In this document: one piece after another, positions 55,987 to 64,000 of the stretch
Layout of the letters: every line of letters begins with the position of its first letter
Numbering within the stretch: the stretch's first letter is position 1
Assembly: GCF_008932245.1 (NCBI RefSeq)
Contig: NZ_CP034909.1
Span: 3,032,001-3,096,000 of the forward strand
Direction: 5' to 3'
DNA from: Sinorhizobium alkalisoli
Lineage (GTDB): Bacteria; Pseudomonadota; Alphaproteobacteria; Rhizobiales; Rhizobiaceae
DNA: 64,000 bases
The notes under the pieces: generated by a model
Told to the model about the DNA's origin: nothing
What the model saw: only the letters and a program-made list of their open reading frames with translations
Database searches by the model: none
Translations under genes and position numbers: made by a program

Positions 55987-58638
55987 TCAGCGGCCGGAAA
56001 TCTCCGCTTCCGTCGGCACCAGGATCTCCCGCTTGCCGGCGTGGTTCGCCGGACCGATGATCCCCTCCTGCTCCATCCTTTCGATCAGCGAGGCGGCCCG
56101 ATTATAGCCTATGCCGAGCCGCCGCTGCACGTAGGACGTCGAGGCCTTGCCGTCGCGCAGCACGATCGCCACCGCTTGGTCGTAGGGGTCCTCGGAATCG
56201 GCGAGATTGGATGTTCCCGCCGGGCCGCCCTCGCCGTCCTCCTCGTCGTCCTCGGTGATCGCGTCGAGATATTGCGGCGTCCCTTGAGTCTTCAGATAGG
56301 CGACGACTTCCTCGACCTCCATGTCGGAAACGAAGGGCCCGTGCACGCGCTGGATGCGCCCGCCGCCGGCCATGTAGAGCATGTCGCCCTGCCCGAGCAG
56401 CTGCTCCGCCCCCTGCTCGCCGAGGATCGTACGGCTGTCGATCTTCGACGTCACCTGGAAGGAGATCCGGGTCGGGAAGTTCGCCTTGATCGTGCCCGTG
56501 ATAACGTCGACCGAAGGGCGCTGCGTCGCCATGACAACATGAATGCCGGCCGCGCGCGCCATCTGGGCAAGCCGTTGCACGGCGCCCTCGATGTCCTTGC
56601 CGGCAACCATCATCAGATCGGCCATCTCGTCGATGATGACGACGATGTAGGGCATTGGCGAAAGGTCGAACTCTTCCGTTTCGTAGATCGCCTCGCCGGT
56701 CTGGCGGTCGAAGCCGGTCTGGACCGTGCGGGTGATTGCCTCGCCCCTGGCAAGCGCCTGCTCCACGCGACTATTGAAGCCGTCGACGTTGCGCACGCCG
56801 ATCTTGGACATCTTCTTGTAGCGTTCCTCCATCTCGCGAACGGTCCATTTCAGCGCCACGACCGCCTTCTTCGGGTCGGTCACGACCGGCGAGAGCAGGT
56901 GCGGAATGCCGTCATAGACGGAGAGTTCCAGCATCTTCGGATCGATCATGATCAGCCGGCATTGCTCCGGGGTGAGCCGGTAGAGCAGCGACAGGATCAT
57001 GGTATTGATCGCCACCGACTTGCCGGAACCGGTGGTGCCGGCGACGAGCAGATGCGGCATCTTGGCAAGGTCGGCGATGACCGGCTCGCCGCCGATGGTC
57101 TTGCCGAGCGCCATGGCGAGCTTGGTCTTGGTCGTTTCGAAGTCGCGCGAGCCGATCAGTTCGCGCAGATACACCATCTCGCGTCGCTGGTTCGGCAGTT
57201 CGATGCCGATCGCGTTGCGGCCCGGCACGACGGCGACGCGGGCGGCGATCGCGCTCATCGATCGGGCGATGTCATCGGCGAGGCCGATGACGCGCGATGA
57301 CTTGATGCCGGGCGCGGGCTCGAGCTCGTAGAGCGTCACGACGGGGCCGGGGCGGACGTGGATGATCTCGCCCTTGACGCCGAAATCCTCGAGCACACCT
57401 TCGAGCATACGGGCATTCTGCTCGAGCGCGTCCGCCGAAAGCGAGACATCGCGCGCGACATTTTTCGGCTCCGCGAGAAAATGGATCGGCGGAAGCGCGA
57501 AATCGCCGTCGTCGTCGACGAAGGAGCGCTGCGCCTCGCGCTCGATGCGCTGGCCGCTCTTCGGCCGCGGTACCGGTGCGGCGACGCGTGATCCCGCCGG
57601 CGCGATCAAGGCCTTCGGCGGGGCGGCCTGCGGTGCCCAGTCGGCGGCGACATCTTCCTCGTCGTCCGGAAGAATACCGGCGGGGCGCCGTTCGTCGATG
57701 TCGAAGGGCGGATCGTCGTCGTCGATGACGATTGACGGCGGCCTTACGATGCGGCGCTCGGTGCGATCGAGCGACGGTTCGACGCGGTCGGCGGCCGCGA
57801 CCGCCTTCGGCCGCACGGGCTCGTTCAGCGTGCCAAATTCATCGTCGTTGAAATCATAAGGGTCGTCCGGCCGTTTGGCGGAGCGGGAGCCACTCATGCC
57901 GAAGGCCCGGCGCAGACGCGCCTGTGCGGTGAAACGCATATGGGCGAGCGAGCCCATCAACAGGGTCAGCGGACCTTCGTCATCCTCGTCCTCGAGTTCG
58001 TCCCGTATCGTGCGCGCCTTGCTCGCCGCCGGCTCCGCCACGGGCTCCTCCTCGTCCTCTTCGCTGACTCCGATGAGGCCGGCGCTGTAGACGAGCGCAC
58101 CGGCGGCCGGCGCGGAAAGGAGGCAGGCGAGCACGGTCGCGAAGGTGCCGGTCGGGAAGGCACCGGTGAAAAGTGCCGGAAAGCGCAGGATCATATCGCC
58201 GAACACGCCGCCGAGGCCGTTCGGCAAAGGCCAGGTGACCGGTGCCGGCACGCAGCTCAGCGCCGCGCTTGCCAGCACCGATCCGAGGAACCAGAAACCG
58301 AGCCGCTTCAGGGCTTTGTCGAAGGGCTTGTTGCCGATCAGGACGAGAGCCCAGGCCACGACCGGCAAAAGCGCCACGACGCTGGCCAGGCCGAAGAACT
58401 GCATGAAGATGTCCGCGAAAGCCGCGCCGCCATAGCCGAGCAGGTTGGTCGGCTCCGACGACGTGGCATAGGAAAAGCTCGGATCCGAAACATTCCAGGT
58501 CGAGAGTGCAGCAACCGCGAGCGCCAGCGCAAGGAAAAGCGCAAATCCCGCCAGCGACGCCAGCTGGCGCCAGAGGAAGGTGCTCAGCACAAACCGGTTT
58601 GAACGGCTGTCAAGCGTTGCGGTATTGCTTCTGCTCAT
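55987..58638 (-). CDS. ftsK: DNA translocase FtsK
   Basis: FtsK moves chromosome DNA through the division septum and activates Xer recombination. The 883-residue protein starts [15 protein letters not shown] and has four N-terminal membrane helices (about 22-47, 70-100, 112-132 and 165-190), an acidic disordered linker (about 195-385), the motor with Walker A GTTGSGKS at 534-541 and Walker B region [16 protein letters not shown], and a C-terminal gamma winged helix (about 815-883, [21 protein letters not shown]) that reads KOPS. The ATG at 58638 follows AGCAGGC. A perfect CtrA-type box lies 168 bases upstream. Confidence 0.96.
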   Translation of the reverse strand: MSRSNTATLDSRSNRFVLSTFLWRQLASLAGFALFLALALAVAALSTWNVSDPSFSYATSSEPTNLLGYGGAAFADIFMQFFGLASVVALLPVVAWALVLIGNKPFDKALKRLGFWFLGSVLASAALSCVPAPVTWPLPNGLGGVFGDMILRFPALFTGAFPTGTFATVLACLLSAPAAGALVYSAGLIGVSEEDEEEPVAEPAASKARTIRDELEDEDDEGPLTLLMGSLAHMRFTAQARLRRAFGMSGSRSAKRPDDPYDFNDDEFGTLNEPVRPKAVAAADRVEPSLDRTERRIVRPPSIVIDDDDPPFDIDERRPAGILPDDEEDVAADWAPQAAPPKALIAPAGSRVAAPVPRPKSGQRIEREAQRSFVDDDGDFALPPIHFLAEPKNVARDVSLSADALEQNARMLEGVLEDFGVKGEIIHVRPGPVVTLYELEPAPGIKSSRVIGLADDIARSMSAIAARVAVVPGRNAIGIELPNQRREMVYLRELIGSRDFETTKTKLAMALGKTIGGEPVIADLAKMPHLLVAGTTGSGKSVAINTMILSLLYRLTPEQCRLIMIDPKMLELSVYDGIPHLLSPVVTDPKKAVVALKWTVREMEERYKKMSKIGVRNVDGFNSRVEQALARGEAITRTVQTGFDRQTGEAIYETEEFDLSPMPYIVVIIDEMADLMMVAGKDIEGAVQRLAQMARAAGIHVVMATQRPSVDVITGTIKANFPTRISFQVTSKIDSRTILGEQGAEQLLGQGDMLYMAGGGRIQRVHGPFVSDMEVEEVVAYLKTQGTPQYLDAITEDDEEDGEGGPAGTSNLADSEDPYDQAVAIVLRDGKASTSYVQRRLGIGYNRAASLIERMEQEGIIGPANHAGKREILVPTEAEISGR

Positions 58639-58805
58639 GTTGCCTGCTGCCCGTTTCGATCTGCCGGAGCGCCACCCCGGGTCGGGGAACACCGTTCCGG
58701 TCGATGTTGATTCCGGAACATGCCGCCCGTCCTGCCGACATCGGCGCCGAATCGGAACGCTCCGGACACATTGCGTGCCATGGGAGCAACCTAAGCGGAG
58801 GTCGG

Positions 58806-58820
58806 TTAATGCGACATTAA
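58806..58820 (-). promoter_or_regulatory. CtrA-type box TTAA-N7-TTAA upstream of ftsK
   Basis: TTAA-TGCGACA-TTAA within GGTTAATGCGACATTAACC, so both arms extend as an inverted repeat. It is 168 bases before the ftsK start and beyond the amtB terminator, so it belongs to ftsK. The rest of the 329-base gap holds no gene that I can support. Confidence 0.6.
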
Positions 58821-58867
58821 CCATGCGCGTGTGCGAACGAGATTGCGGTGGAGGACGTGCTGACCAG

Positions 58868-58896
58868 AAAAAAGCCCGGATCGCGAGGATCCGGGC
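58868..58896 (-). terminator. Rho-independent terminator of glnK-amtB
   Basis: On the minus strand GCCCGGATC-CTCGC-GATCCGGGC (58896-58874) is a perfect nine-pair stem followed by TTTTTTCTGG. It starts 72 bases after the amtB stop codon. Confidence 0.93.
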
Positions 58897-58967
58897 CAAG
58901 GGCGATCCGCAGGAATGCGGACCGCGACGGGACTGTCGGCGGTGCCGTTGCCGGCGCCGCGATCCGC

Positions 58968-60335
58968 TTAGCTGACGTGGTAGGCGGCCTCGCCGTGAGA
59001 GGAGAGGTCGAGACCTTCGCGTTCCGCCTCGACCGTCACACGCAGACCGACGATCGCGTCGACCACCTTGTAGAGGATGGCGGAAACGATGCCGCACCAG
59101 ACGATCGTGATGACGACGGCGGTAAGCTGGGTCATGAACTGGCCGCCCATGGAAACGCCCTCGGCATAGCCAATGCCGCCGAGCGACGAGGAGGCGAAGA
59201 TACCGGTTGCCAGTGCGCCGAAGAAGCCGCCGACGCCGTGCACGCCGAAGACGTCCGCCGTATCGTCATAGCCGAACTTGTTCTTGATGACCGAGACGAA
59301 GAAATAGCAGAGCGGCGAGACGGCGAGGCCCATGATGATTGCGCCCATCGGCCCGGCAATGCCGGCGGCCGGGGTGATGGCGACGAGACCGGCGATCATG
59401 CCGGAAGCGGCGCCGAGCATGGAAGCCTTGCCGCGGGTCAGGGTTTCGACGACGCACCAGGACAGGACTGCCGCGGCGGTCGCGAGGAAGGTATTGACCG
59501 TCGCAAGCACTGCGCCGCCGGATGCCTCGAGGTTGGAGCCGGCATTGAAGCCGAACCAGCCGAACCACAGCATGGCCGCGCCGACGAGGGTCAGCGTCAT
59601 CGAATGCGGTGCCATCATGTCACGGCCGTAGCCCGTGCGCTTGCCGACCATGATCGCACCGACGAGCCCGGCGATCCCGGCATTGATGTGCACGACGGTG
59701 CCGCCGGCAAAGTCGAGCGCGCCCATGTTGAACAGGAGACCATTGCCGTCCCAGACCATATGGGCGATCGGGAAATAGACGAAGGTCGCCCAAAGGACGG
59801 AGAAGAGGACCGCCGCCGAGAACTTGATGCGCTCGGCAAAGGCGCCGACGATGAGCGCTGGAGTGATCGCGGCGAAGGTCATCTGGAACAGCATGAAGAT
59901 GTATTCCGGGATGACGACGCCGTCGGTGAACGTCGCAGCGGTGCTGTCGACCGTCACGCCTGCGAGGAAGAGCTTGGCAAAGCCGCCGAAATAGGCGCTC
60001 TCAGAACCTCCGAAGGCGAACGAGTAGCCGTAGATCACCCAGACGATCATCATCGCGGCGCCGACGACGGTGCACTGCATCAGCACGGAGAGCATGTTCT
60101 TTGCGCGCACGAGGCCGCCGTAGAAGAGCGCAAGGCCCGGGATCAGCATGAAGAGAACGAGCAGCGTCGAGATGAACATGAACGTGGTGTCGCCCTTGTC
60201 CGGAACCGGTGCGGCAGCGGCGGCCTCGGCGGCGGCGGGAGCCGCTTCCTGGGCGAAGGCAACGACCGGCGCGAGCAAGGCGGCAGCGGTTGCGCCCACG
60301 CGTCGAAGAGAGGTGGAAAGGTAATGTGAGGACAT
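58968..60335 (-). CDS. amtB: Ammonium transporter AmtB
   Basis: The 455-residue channel has a signal-like first segment (about 10-28, ending AFAQEA), an Ala/Pro-rich stretch and eleven membrane helices. Family blocks: [14 protein letters not shown], the ammonium-site region [33 protein letters not shown] and [18 protein letters not shown] with the twin-histidine pore residues. It imports ammonium under nitrogen limitation and is gated by GlnK, encoded 27 bases upstream. A strong terminator follows. Confidence 0.97.
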   Translation of the reverse strand: MSSHYLSTSLRRVGATAAALLAPVVAFAQEAAPAAAEAAAAAPVPDKGDTTFMFISTLLVLFMLIPGLALFYGGLVRAKNMLSVLMQCTVVGAAMMIVWVIYGYSFAFGGSESAYFGGFAKLFLAGVTVDSTAATFTDGVVIPEYIFMLFQMTFAAITPALIVGAFAERIKFSAAVLFSVLWATFVYFPIAHMVWDGNGLLFNMGALDFAGGTVVHINAGIAGLVGAIMVGKRTGYGRDMMAPHSMTLTLVGAAMLWFGWFGFNAGSNLEASGGAVLATVNTFLATAAAVLSWCVVETLTRGKASMLGAASGMIAGLVAITPAAGIAGPMGAIIMGLAVSPLCYFFVSVIKNKFGYDDTADVFGVHGVGGFFGALATGIFASSSLGGIGYAEGVSMGGQFMTQLTAVVITIVWCGIVSAILYKVVDAIVGLRVTVEAEREGLDLSSHGEAAYHVS

Positions 60336-60362
60336 CGAATAATGCTCCCTGAACGGCGTGGC

Positions 60363-60701
60363 TTACAGCGCTTCTGAGTCGGTTTCGCCGGTGCGGATGC
60401 GCACGGCGTGGTCAATCGAATAGACGAAGATCTTGCCGTCGCCGATCTGACCCGTCTTGGCTGCCGAGGCGATCGCATCCACGGCCTTGTCGACGATCTC
60501 CGACGGAACCGCGATCTCGACCTTCAGCTTCGGCAGGAAGCTCACGGCATATTCGGTACCACGGTAAATTTCGGTATGCCCCTTCTGGCGGCCGTAACCC
60601 TTCACTTCGGTTACGGTCAAACCCTGGATGCCAACGGCAGTGAGGGCTTCGCGAACCTCATCGAGCTTGAACGGCTTGATAATGGCCATCACAATTTTCA
60701 T
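60363..60701 (-). CDS. glnK: Nitrogen regulatory protein P-II (GlnK)
   Basis: The 112-residue P-II protein begins MKIVMAIIKPFKLDEVREAL and has the T-loop GRQKGHTEIYRGTEYAVSFLPK with the uridylylated Y51, and the B-loop TGQIGDGKIFVYSIDHAVRIRTGE. It senses 2-oxoglutarate and ATP/ADP and blocks AmtB when nitrogen is plentiful. Linkage to amtB marks it as GlnK rather than GlnB. A sigma-54-like promoter lies about 88 bases upstream, in line with NtrC control. Confidence 0.96.
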   Translation of the reverse strand: MKIVMAIIKPFKLDEVREALTAVGIQGLTVTEVKGYGRQKGHTEIYRGTEYAVSFLPKLKVEIAVPSEIVDKAVDAIASAAKTGQIGDGKIFVYSIDHAVRIRTGETDSEAL

Positions 60702-60788
60702 CGGTTTCCCATCCTTGTCTGCCTCCGGTCGGAGGCCGTCTCTCCTTGCTGCTTAAGCGCTGAAGCGCCGGGCAACCGAAAGGCTACA

Positions 60789-60804
60789 TTCAAGGGGCGT
60801 GCCA
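60789..60804 (-). promoter_or_regulatory. Sigma-54-like promoter of glnK-amtB
   Basis: The minus strand reads TGGCACG-CCCC-TTGAA, matching TGGCACG-N4-TTGCW at every fixed position except the -12 C, which is A. It is 88 bases upstream of glnK. AT-rich sequence with TGCA half-sites (60913-60934) further upstream could hold NtrC sites, though spacing is not canonical. Confidence 0.7.
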
Positions 60805-60940
60805 GATTCGAAGACGAAGGACGAATGGGCGGAAAAGACACGAAAAAACCGCATTTCGCGCGGCTTCGGCCGCTAAATGCTAAAAAAGACGCCAGTCATT
60901 TTGACTAATAAATGTGCAAAATCTCAAAATTGCATATTGT

Positions 60941-61855
60941 TTATTCAATTGCCTTTTTGCGAATCAATCCCTCTTGCGCCACGGAGGCGATCAACACGCC
61001 TGAGCGATCGAACAGGCTGCCGCGGGTCATGCCGCGCGCGCCATGCGCATTCGGGCTGTCCTGGGCGTAAAGCAGCCAATCGTCCATCTTGGAGGGACGG
61101 TGGAACCACATGGCGTGGTCGAGGCTTGCGACCTGCAGCGTGCGGTCGAACACGGACGTGCCGTGGGCATAGAGTGAGGTGTCGAGGAGCGTCATGTCGG
61201 AGAGATAGGCAAGGATCGCCGCCTGCAGATGGCGCTCGTCGGGCACGGCGCCCACCGCCTTCACCCAGACTCGCTGCGTCGGAAGCGCTCCGTCCTGCAG
61301 CGGTTCGTTCCTCGGCGTTTTCCGGCGCGAAAAATAGTCCTCCAGCGATACGGGCCGGATTTCGATCGGCCGCGGCCGCTCGAAGTAGCGGCGGATCGCC
61401 TCGGGCGCCTGAACGAGGTACTTCTCCTTCAGCTCCTTTTCACCCGGCAGGTCCTCCGGCATCGGCACGTCCGGCATCTTGAACTGATGCTCGAAACCGT
61501 CCTCGTCGTACTGGAAGGAGGCCGACATCGAGAAAATCGCCTTGCCGTGCTGGATCGCCACCACCCGCCGGGTCGCGAAGCTCGATCCGTCGCGGATGCG
61601 GTCGACCTCGTAGATGATCGGCACGGACGGATCGCCGGGCCGCATGAAATAGGCGTGCAGGGAATGGACATAACGCCGCTGGTCGACGGTGCGTTGGGCG
61701 GCGACCAGCGCCTGGCCGATCACCTGGCCGCCGAACACACGCTGCCAGCCAACCTGCGGGCTCAAGCCGCGAAACAGGTTTTCTTCCAGCTTCTCCAGAT
61801 CGAGGATCTGAAGCAGCGCGTCCATGGGGGTGACGGTCTCGGCTGGGCGCGACAT
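60941..61855 (-). CDS. tesB: Acyl-CoA thioesterase II
   Basis: TesB hydrolyses medium- and long-chain acyl-CoA. The 304-residue double-hotdog protein has FRGLSPQVGWQRVFGGQVIGQALVAAQRTV, LHAYFMRPGDPSVPI, and the second-domain catalytic region LQVASLDHAMWFHRPSKMDDWLLY (Asp) with SVAQEGLIR (Gln) at the end. The start at MSRPAETVTPMDALLQ (61855) follows GGAG; a longer form from 61921 would overlap the divergent gene's leader. It is divergent from the hydroxylase gene with 85 bases between. Confidence 0.93.
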   Translation of the reverse strand: MSRPAETVTPMDALLQILDLEKLEENLFRGLSPQVGWQRVFGGQVIGQALVAAQRTVDQRRYVHSLHAYFMRPGDPSVPIIYEVDRIRDGSSFATRRVVAIQHGKAIFSMSASFQYDEDGFEHQFKMPDVPMPEDLPGEKELKEKYLVQAPEAIRRYFERPRPIEIRPVSLEDYFSRRKTPRNEPLQDGALPTQRVWVKAVGAVPDERHLQAAILAYLSDMTLLDTSLYAHGTSVFDRTLQVASLDHAMWFHRPSKMDDWLLYAQDSPNAHGARGMTRGSLFDRSGVLIASVAQEGLIRKKAIE

Positions 61856-61940
61856 TTCGGCGGTCTCCGATGGTAGGAACAGCGATTGCATTGATCTATA
61901 TAGGCGAGAGATGATGCTCAAGTGCGATGGGAGTGACGGG

Positions 61941-63155
61941 ATGATCGACGTGTTGATTGCCGGAGGCGGCTATGTCGGCCTGTCGCTTGCCGTATCGTTG
62001 AAGAAGTCCGCGCCCCATCTCGACGTCCTGGTCGCCGATGGCGCGCCGGAAGGCGCCTGGGAAAAGGACGAGCGCGCTTCCGCGGTTGCGCTGGCCGCCG
62101 AGCGCATGCTCGACATTCTCGGCGTCTGGAGCGCAATCGCGCCCGAGGCCGAGCCGATCCTGAAGATGGTGATCACCGATTCGAAAGCGGCCGATCCGGT
62201 GCGCCCGGTCTTTCTGACCTTCGAAGGCGACGGCGGCGAAGGACGGCCCTTCGCCCATATGGTGCCGAACACGGCCCTGGTGGGGGCGCTGCGCGACGCC
62301 TGCGCGGATCTCGGCGTTGCGATCCGGCAATCGACGATGGTGGAAAGCTTCCAGTCGAGCGATCATGCGGTCGCGGTGACGCTCGGCGGTGGCGAGGAAC
62401 TGGAGGCGCGGCTTCTGGTCGCCTGTGACGGCGTGCGCTCGAAGCTCCGGGAAGCGGCCGGCATCAAGGTCGTCGAGTTCGACTACGGTCAGTCGGGCAT
62501 CGTCACCACCGTCGAGCACGAGCGCCCGCATAACGGCACCGCGGAGGAGCATTTCCTGCCGGCCGGTCCCTTCGCAACCCTCCCGCTCAAGAACAACCGA
62601 TCGTCGCTCGTCTGGACTGAGCGCACGTTCGATGCCGAACGCCTGGTCAAGGGCGACGATTTCCTGTTCCAGGAGGAGCTGGAGCGGCGCTTCGGCCACA
62701 AGCTCGGTCACCTCAAGGTCGTCGGCGGCCGCCGGGCCTTTCCGCTCGGACTGACGCTCGCGCGCGAGTTCGTCGCGCCCCGCCTTGCGCTGGCGGGCGA
62801 CGCCGCCCATGGCATTCACCCGATCTCCGGCCAGGGGCTCAATCTCGGCTTCAAGGATGTGGCGGCGCTTGCCGAAACCATCGTCGAGGCCGACCGCCTC
62901 GGGCTCGACATCGGCTCGCTCGCGGTGCTGGAGCGCTATCAGACCTGGCGGCGCTTCGACACGTTCCGCATGGGGGTCACCACGGACGTGCTGAACCGGC
63001 TGTTCTCCAACGACATCATACCGGTCAGGATCGCCCGCGATGTCGGCCTCGGCCTGGTCGATCGCCTGCCGCCGCTCAAGAATTTCTTCATCCGCCAGGC
63101 CGCCGGCACCGCCGGCCGCAGCGACCCGCGCCTGCTCGCCGGCGAGCCGATTTAG
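61941..63155 (+). CDS. UbiH/UbiF/VisC-type FAD-dependent hydroxylase
   Basis: The 404-residue monooxygenase has the N-terminal FAD motif DVLIAGGGYVGLSLAVSL (GGGYVG at 8-13), the middle motif LLVACDGVRSKLREAAGI and the second FAD block ALAGDAAHGIHPISGQGLNLGFKD. Members hydroxylate the ubiquinone ring; which position this enzyme uses (UbiH, UbiL or UbiM type) cannot be read from sequence. The ATG at 61941 follows GGGAG; the frame further upstream overlaps the tesB start region and is not conserved. Function in aerobic quinone synthesis suits the respiratory genes in the window. Confidence 0.9.
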   Translation: MIDVLIAGGGYVGLSLAVSLKKSAPHLDVLVADGAPEGAWEKDERASAVALAAERMLDILGVWSAIAPEAEPILKMVITDSKAADPVRPVFLTFEGDGGEGRPFAHMVPNTALVGALRDACADLGVAIRQSTMVESFQSSDHAVAVTLGGGEELEARLLVACDGVRSKLREAAGIKVVEFDYGQSGIVTTVEHERPHNGTAEEHFLPAGPFATLPLKNNRSSLVWTERTFDAERLVKGDDFLFQEELERRFGHKLGHLKVVGGRRAFPLGLTLAREFVAPRLALAGDAAHGIHPISGQGLNLGFKDVAALAETIVEADRLGLDIGSLAVLERYQTWRRFDTFRMGVTTDVLNRLFSNDIIPVRIARDVGLGLVDRLPPLKNFFIRQAAGTAGRSDPRLLAGEPI

Positions 63156-63203
63156 GAAAAACATGGGGGTGTGTCGCGGTCCGCCCCTCATCCGCCTGCC
63201 CGT

Positions 63204-63261
63204 CCTCCGCAGCAGCTGCGGAGGGTGGACCGGCACCTTCTCCCCGCAAGCGGGGAGAAGG
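63204..63261. repeat. Double palindrome (REP-like element)
   Basis: Two hairpins in a row: CCTCCGCAG-CAG-CTGCGGAGG (63204-63224) and CCTTCTCCCCGC-AA-GCGGGGAGAAGG (63236-63261), both perfect. The second type of palindrome is widespread in rhizobial genomes. It lies between the convergent hydroxylase and Trm112-like genes. Confidence 0.8.
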
Positions 63262-63353
63262 GACAAGCGGCGCCCGCTCGGCCTCCGGTTAAACCCGGGG
63301 AGAGGGGCAAATTACAACCGACGATAGGGGAAATTCCAGCTGCAGAGCAGCCC

Positions 63354-63542
63354 TCAGCCCTCGATCTTGCGCGCCTCGGAAACCAGCATGATCGGCACGC
63401 CGTCGCGGATCGGATAGGCGAGGCGCGCCTTTTCCGAGACCAGTTCATTGGCTTCCGCGTCGTAGCTGAGGCGCCCTTTCGTCAGCGGACAGACAAGCAG
63501 TTCGAGCAGTTTCGGGTCGACCTTGCTGGCGTTGATGTCCAT
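63354..63542 (-). CDS. Trm112-like (YcaR) small protein
   Basis: A 62-residue protein: [53 protein letters not shown], the Trm112/UPF0434 pattern. Only one Cys (LLVCPLT) of the zinc cysteines of eukaryotic Trm112 is kept, as is usual for these bacterial forms. Eukaryotic Trm112 activates methyltransferases; the bacterial role is not established. It starts nine bases after the stop codon of the Lon-N-domain gene, so the two are co-transcribed. Confidence 0.9.
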   Translation of the reverse strand: MDINASKVDPKLLELLVCPLTKGRLSYDAEANELVSEKARLAYPIRDGVPIMLVSEARKIEG

Positions 63543-63551
63543 GGTTGCACG

Positions 63552-64000
63552 TTACTGCAGAATGTTGTCCGGATCGCCGAAATTGCGGGCAAGCACGATC
63601 TCGGTGATGGCGATCAGCGTCTCGGCGCGGGTCTTCAGGTCCGGAGCCTCGAGCAGCGCCTGCTTTTCCGCCGGCCCGTAGGGGGACATCATCGCCATGG
63701 AATTCACCAGGGTCCGGTTGCTCGCCCGCTCGACGCTTTCCCAGTCCGCTTCCAGCTTGTTGGCATCGAGATAGGCGCGGAAGGCGGCGAGAAGAGCCTC
63801 ACGATCGACGAGCCCCTCGTCCTCCGGACCTTCGAGATCGGCGCCGAACGGACCTATGCGAAAGCGGCGATAGCCGCGGGCTCCAGCGACTTCGGCAAAG
63901 AGGCGAAAACGGCAGACGCCGGTGAGGGAAGTGATGTAGCGCCCGTCACCGGTCTCCGCGAAGGAGGTGATGCGGCCGATGCAGCCCACCTGGCAAAGGG
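63552..64000 (-). CDS. Lon N-terminal (substrate-binding) domain protein, 5' part outside the window
   Basis: The frame is open to the window end and would continue beyond base 64000, so only the last 148 or so residues are present. They read LCQVGCIGRITSFAETGDGRYITSLTGVCRFRL, then FRAYLDANKLEADWESVE and TLVNSMAMMSPYGPAEKQALLEAPDLKTRAETLIAI, the LAN/LON substrate-binding domain. Stand-alone LON-domain proteins lack the AAA and protease parts. Probably co-transcribed with the Trm112-like gene, the usual alphaproteobacterial pair. Confidence 0.87.
   Translation of the reverse strand, partial: LCQVGCIGRITSFAETGDGRYITSLTGVCRFRLFAEVAGARGYRRFRIGPFGADLEGPEDEGLVDREALLAAFRAYLDANKLEADWESVERASNRTLVNSMAMMSPYGPAEKQALLEAPDLKTRAETLIAITEIVLARNFGDPDNILQ

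Overview
The window is chromosomal DNA of an alphaproteobacterium of the Rhizobiales, most likely Sinorhizobium (Ensifer). The grounds are protein-level resemblance (AtpC/D/G/A/H, SucA/SucB, Mdh, SdhA-D, an Omp19-like inhibitor, CenR), the rhizobial gene order mdh-sucCD-sucAB-lpdA, and many short two-hairpin intergenic repeats of the RIME type described in Sinorhizobium and Rhizobium. Species cannot be fixed from sequence reading alone. The content is mostly housekeeping. I see no prophage, insertion sequence, CRISPR array, rRNA or tRNA gene.

Layout. 1-2.3 kb: end of a saccharopine-dehydrogenase-like gene, a small hypothetical gene, and a divergent ridA/tetR pair separated by three perfect operator-like inverted repeats. 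2.5-7.6 kb: ATP synthase F1 operon atpHAGDC (minus strand) with a clear terminator. 7.8-13.4 kb: small membrane protein, priA, transaldolase, a vapBC toxin-antitoxin pair and an acyltransferase. 13.7-16.4 kb: xerC, a TraB/GumN protein and a DUF2867-like protein. 16.7-29.2 kb: a minus-strand TCA cluster, mdh-sucC-sucD-sucA-sucB, then a LysE-type exporter, a secreted protein, an SDR and lpdA, with zapE upstream. 29.4-34.4 kb: Omp19-like lipoprotein, msrA and the sdhCDAB operon. Together these two blocks supply 2-oxoglutarate dehydrogenase, succinyl-CoA synthetase, succinate dehydrogenase and malate dehydrogenase, next to the ATP synthase that uses the resulting proton gradient.

34.7-39 kb: a secreted protein, then a minus-strand run tsaD-gpsA-yciI-EVE-methyltransferase. 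39.1-45.5 kb: a plus-strand heme/membrane run hemC-hemD-mic60-hemY-terB-amidotransferase. 45.5-49 kb: MFS exporter, yggT, DUF167, ppa and a GNAT acetyltransferase. 49.4-54.1 kb: leuC, sixA, an L,D-transpeptidase, a CenR-type response regulator and a stand-alone cyclic-nucleotide-binding protein. 54.2-64 kb: xthA, lolA, ftsK, the glnK-amtB nitrogen operon behind a sigma-54-like promoter, tesB, a ubiquinone-type hydroxylase, a Trm112-like protein and the end of a Lon-N-domain protein.

The most interesting signals are non-coding: (i) three ATACG-N3-CGTAT operators between ridA and tetR; (ii) a modular family of two-hairpin repeats, including a triple tandem array with two identical 101-bp copies in the cenR/L,D-transpeptidase divergent promoter region; (iii) three unrelated genes (mic60, yggT, lolA) whose stop codon is the edge of such a repeat; (iv) three perfect TTAA-N7-TTAA CtrA-type boxes, one upstream of ftsK; (v) a (GA)23 microsatellite, very unusual in a bacterial chromosome. 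I did not find a convincing new multi-gene system.
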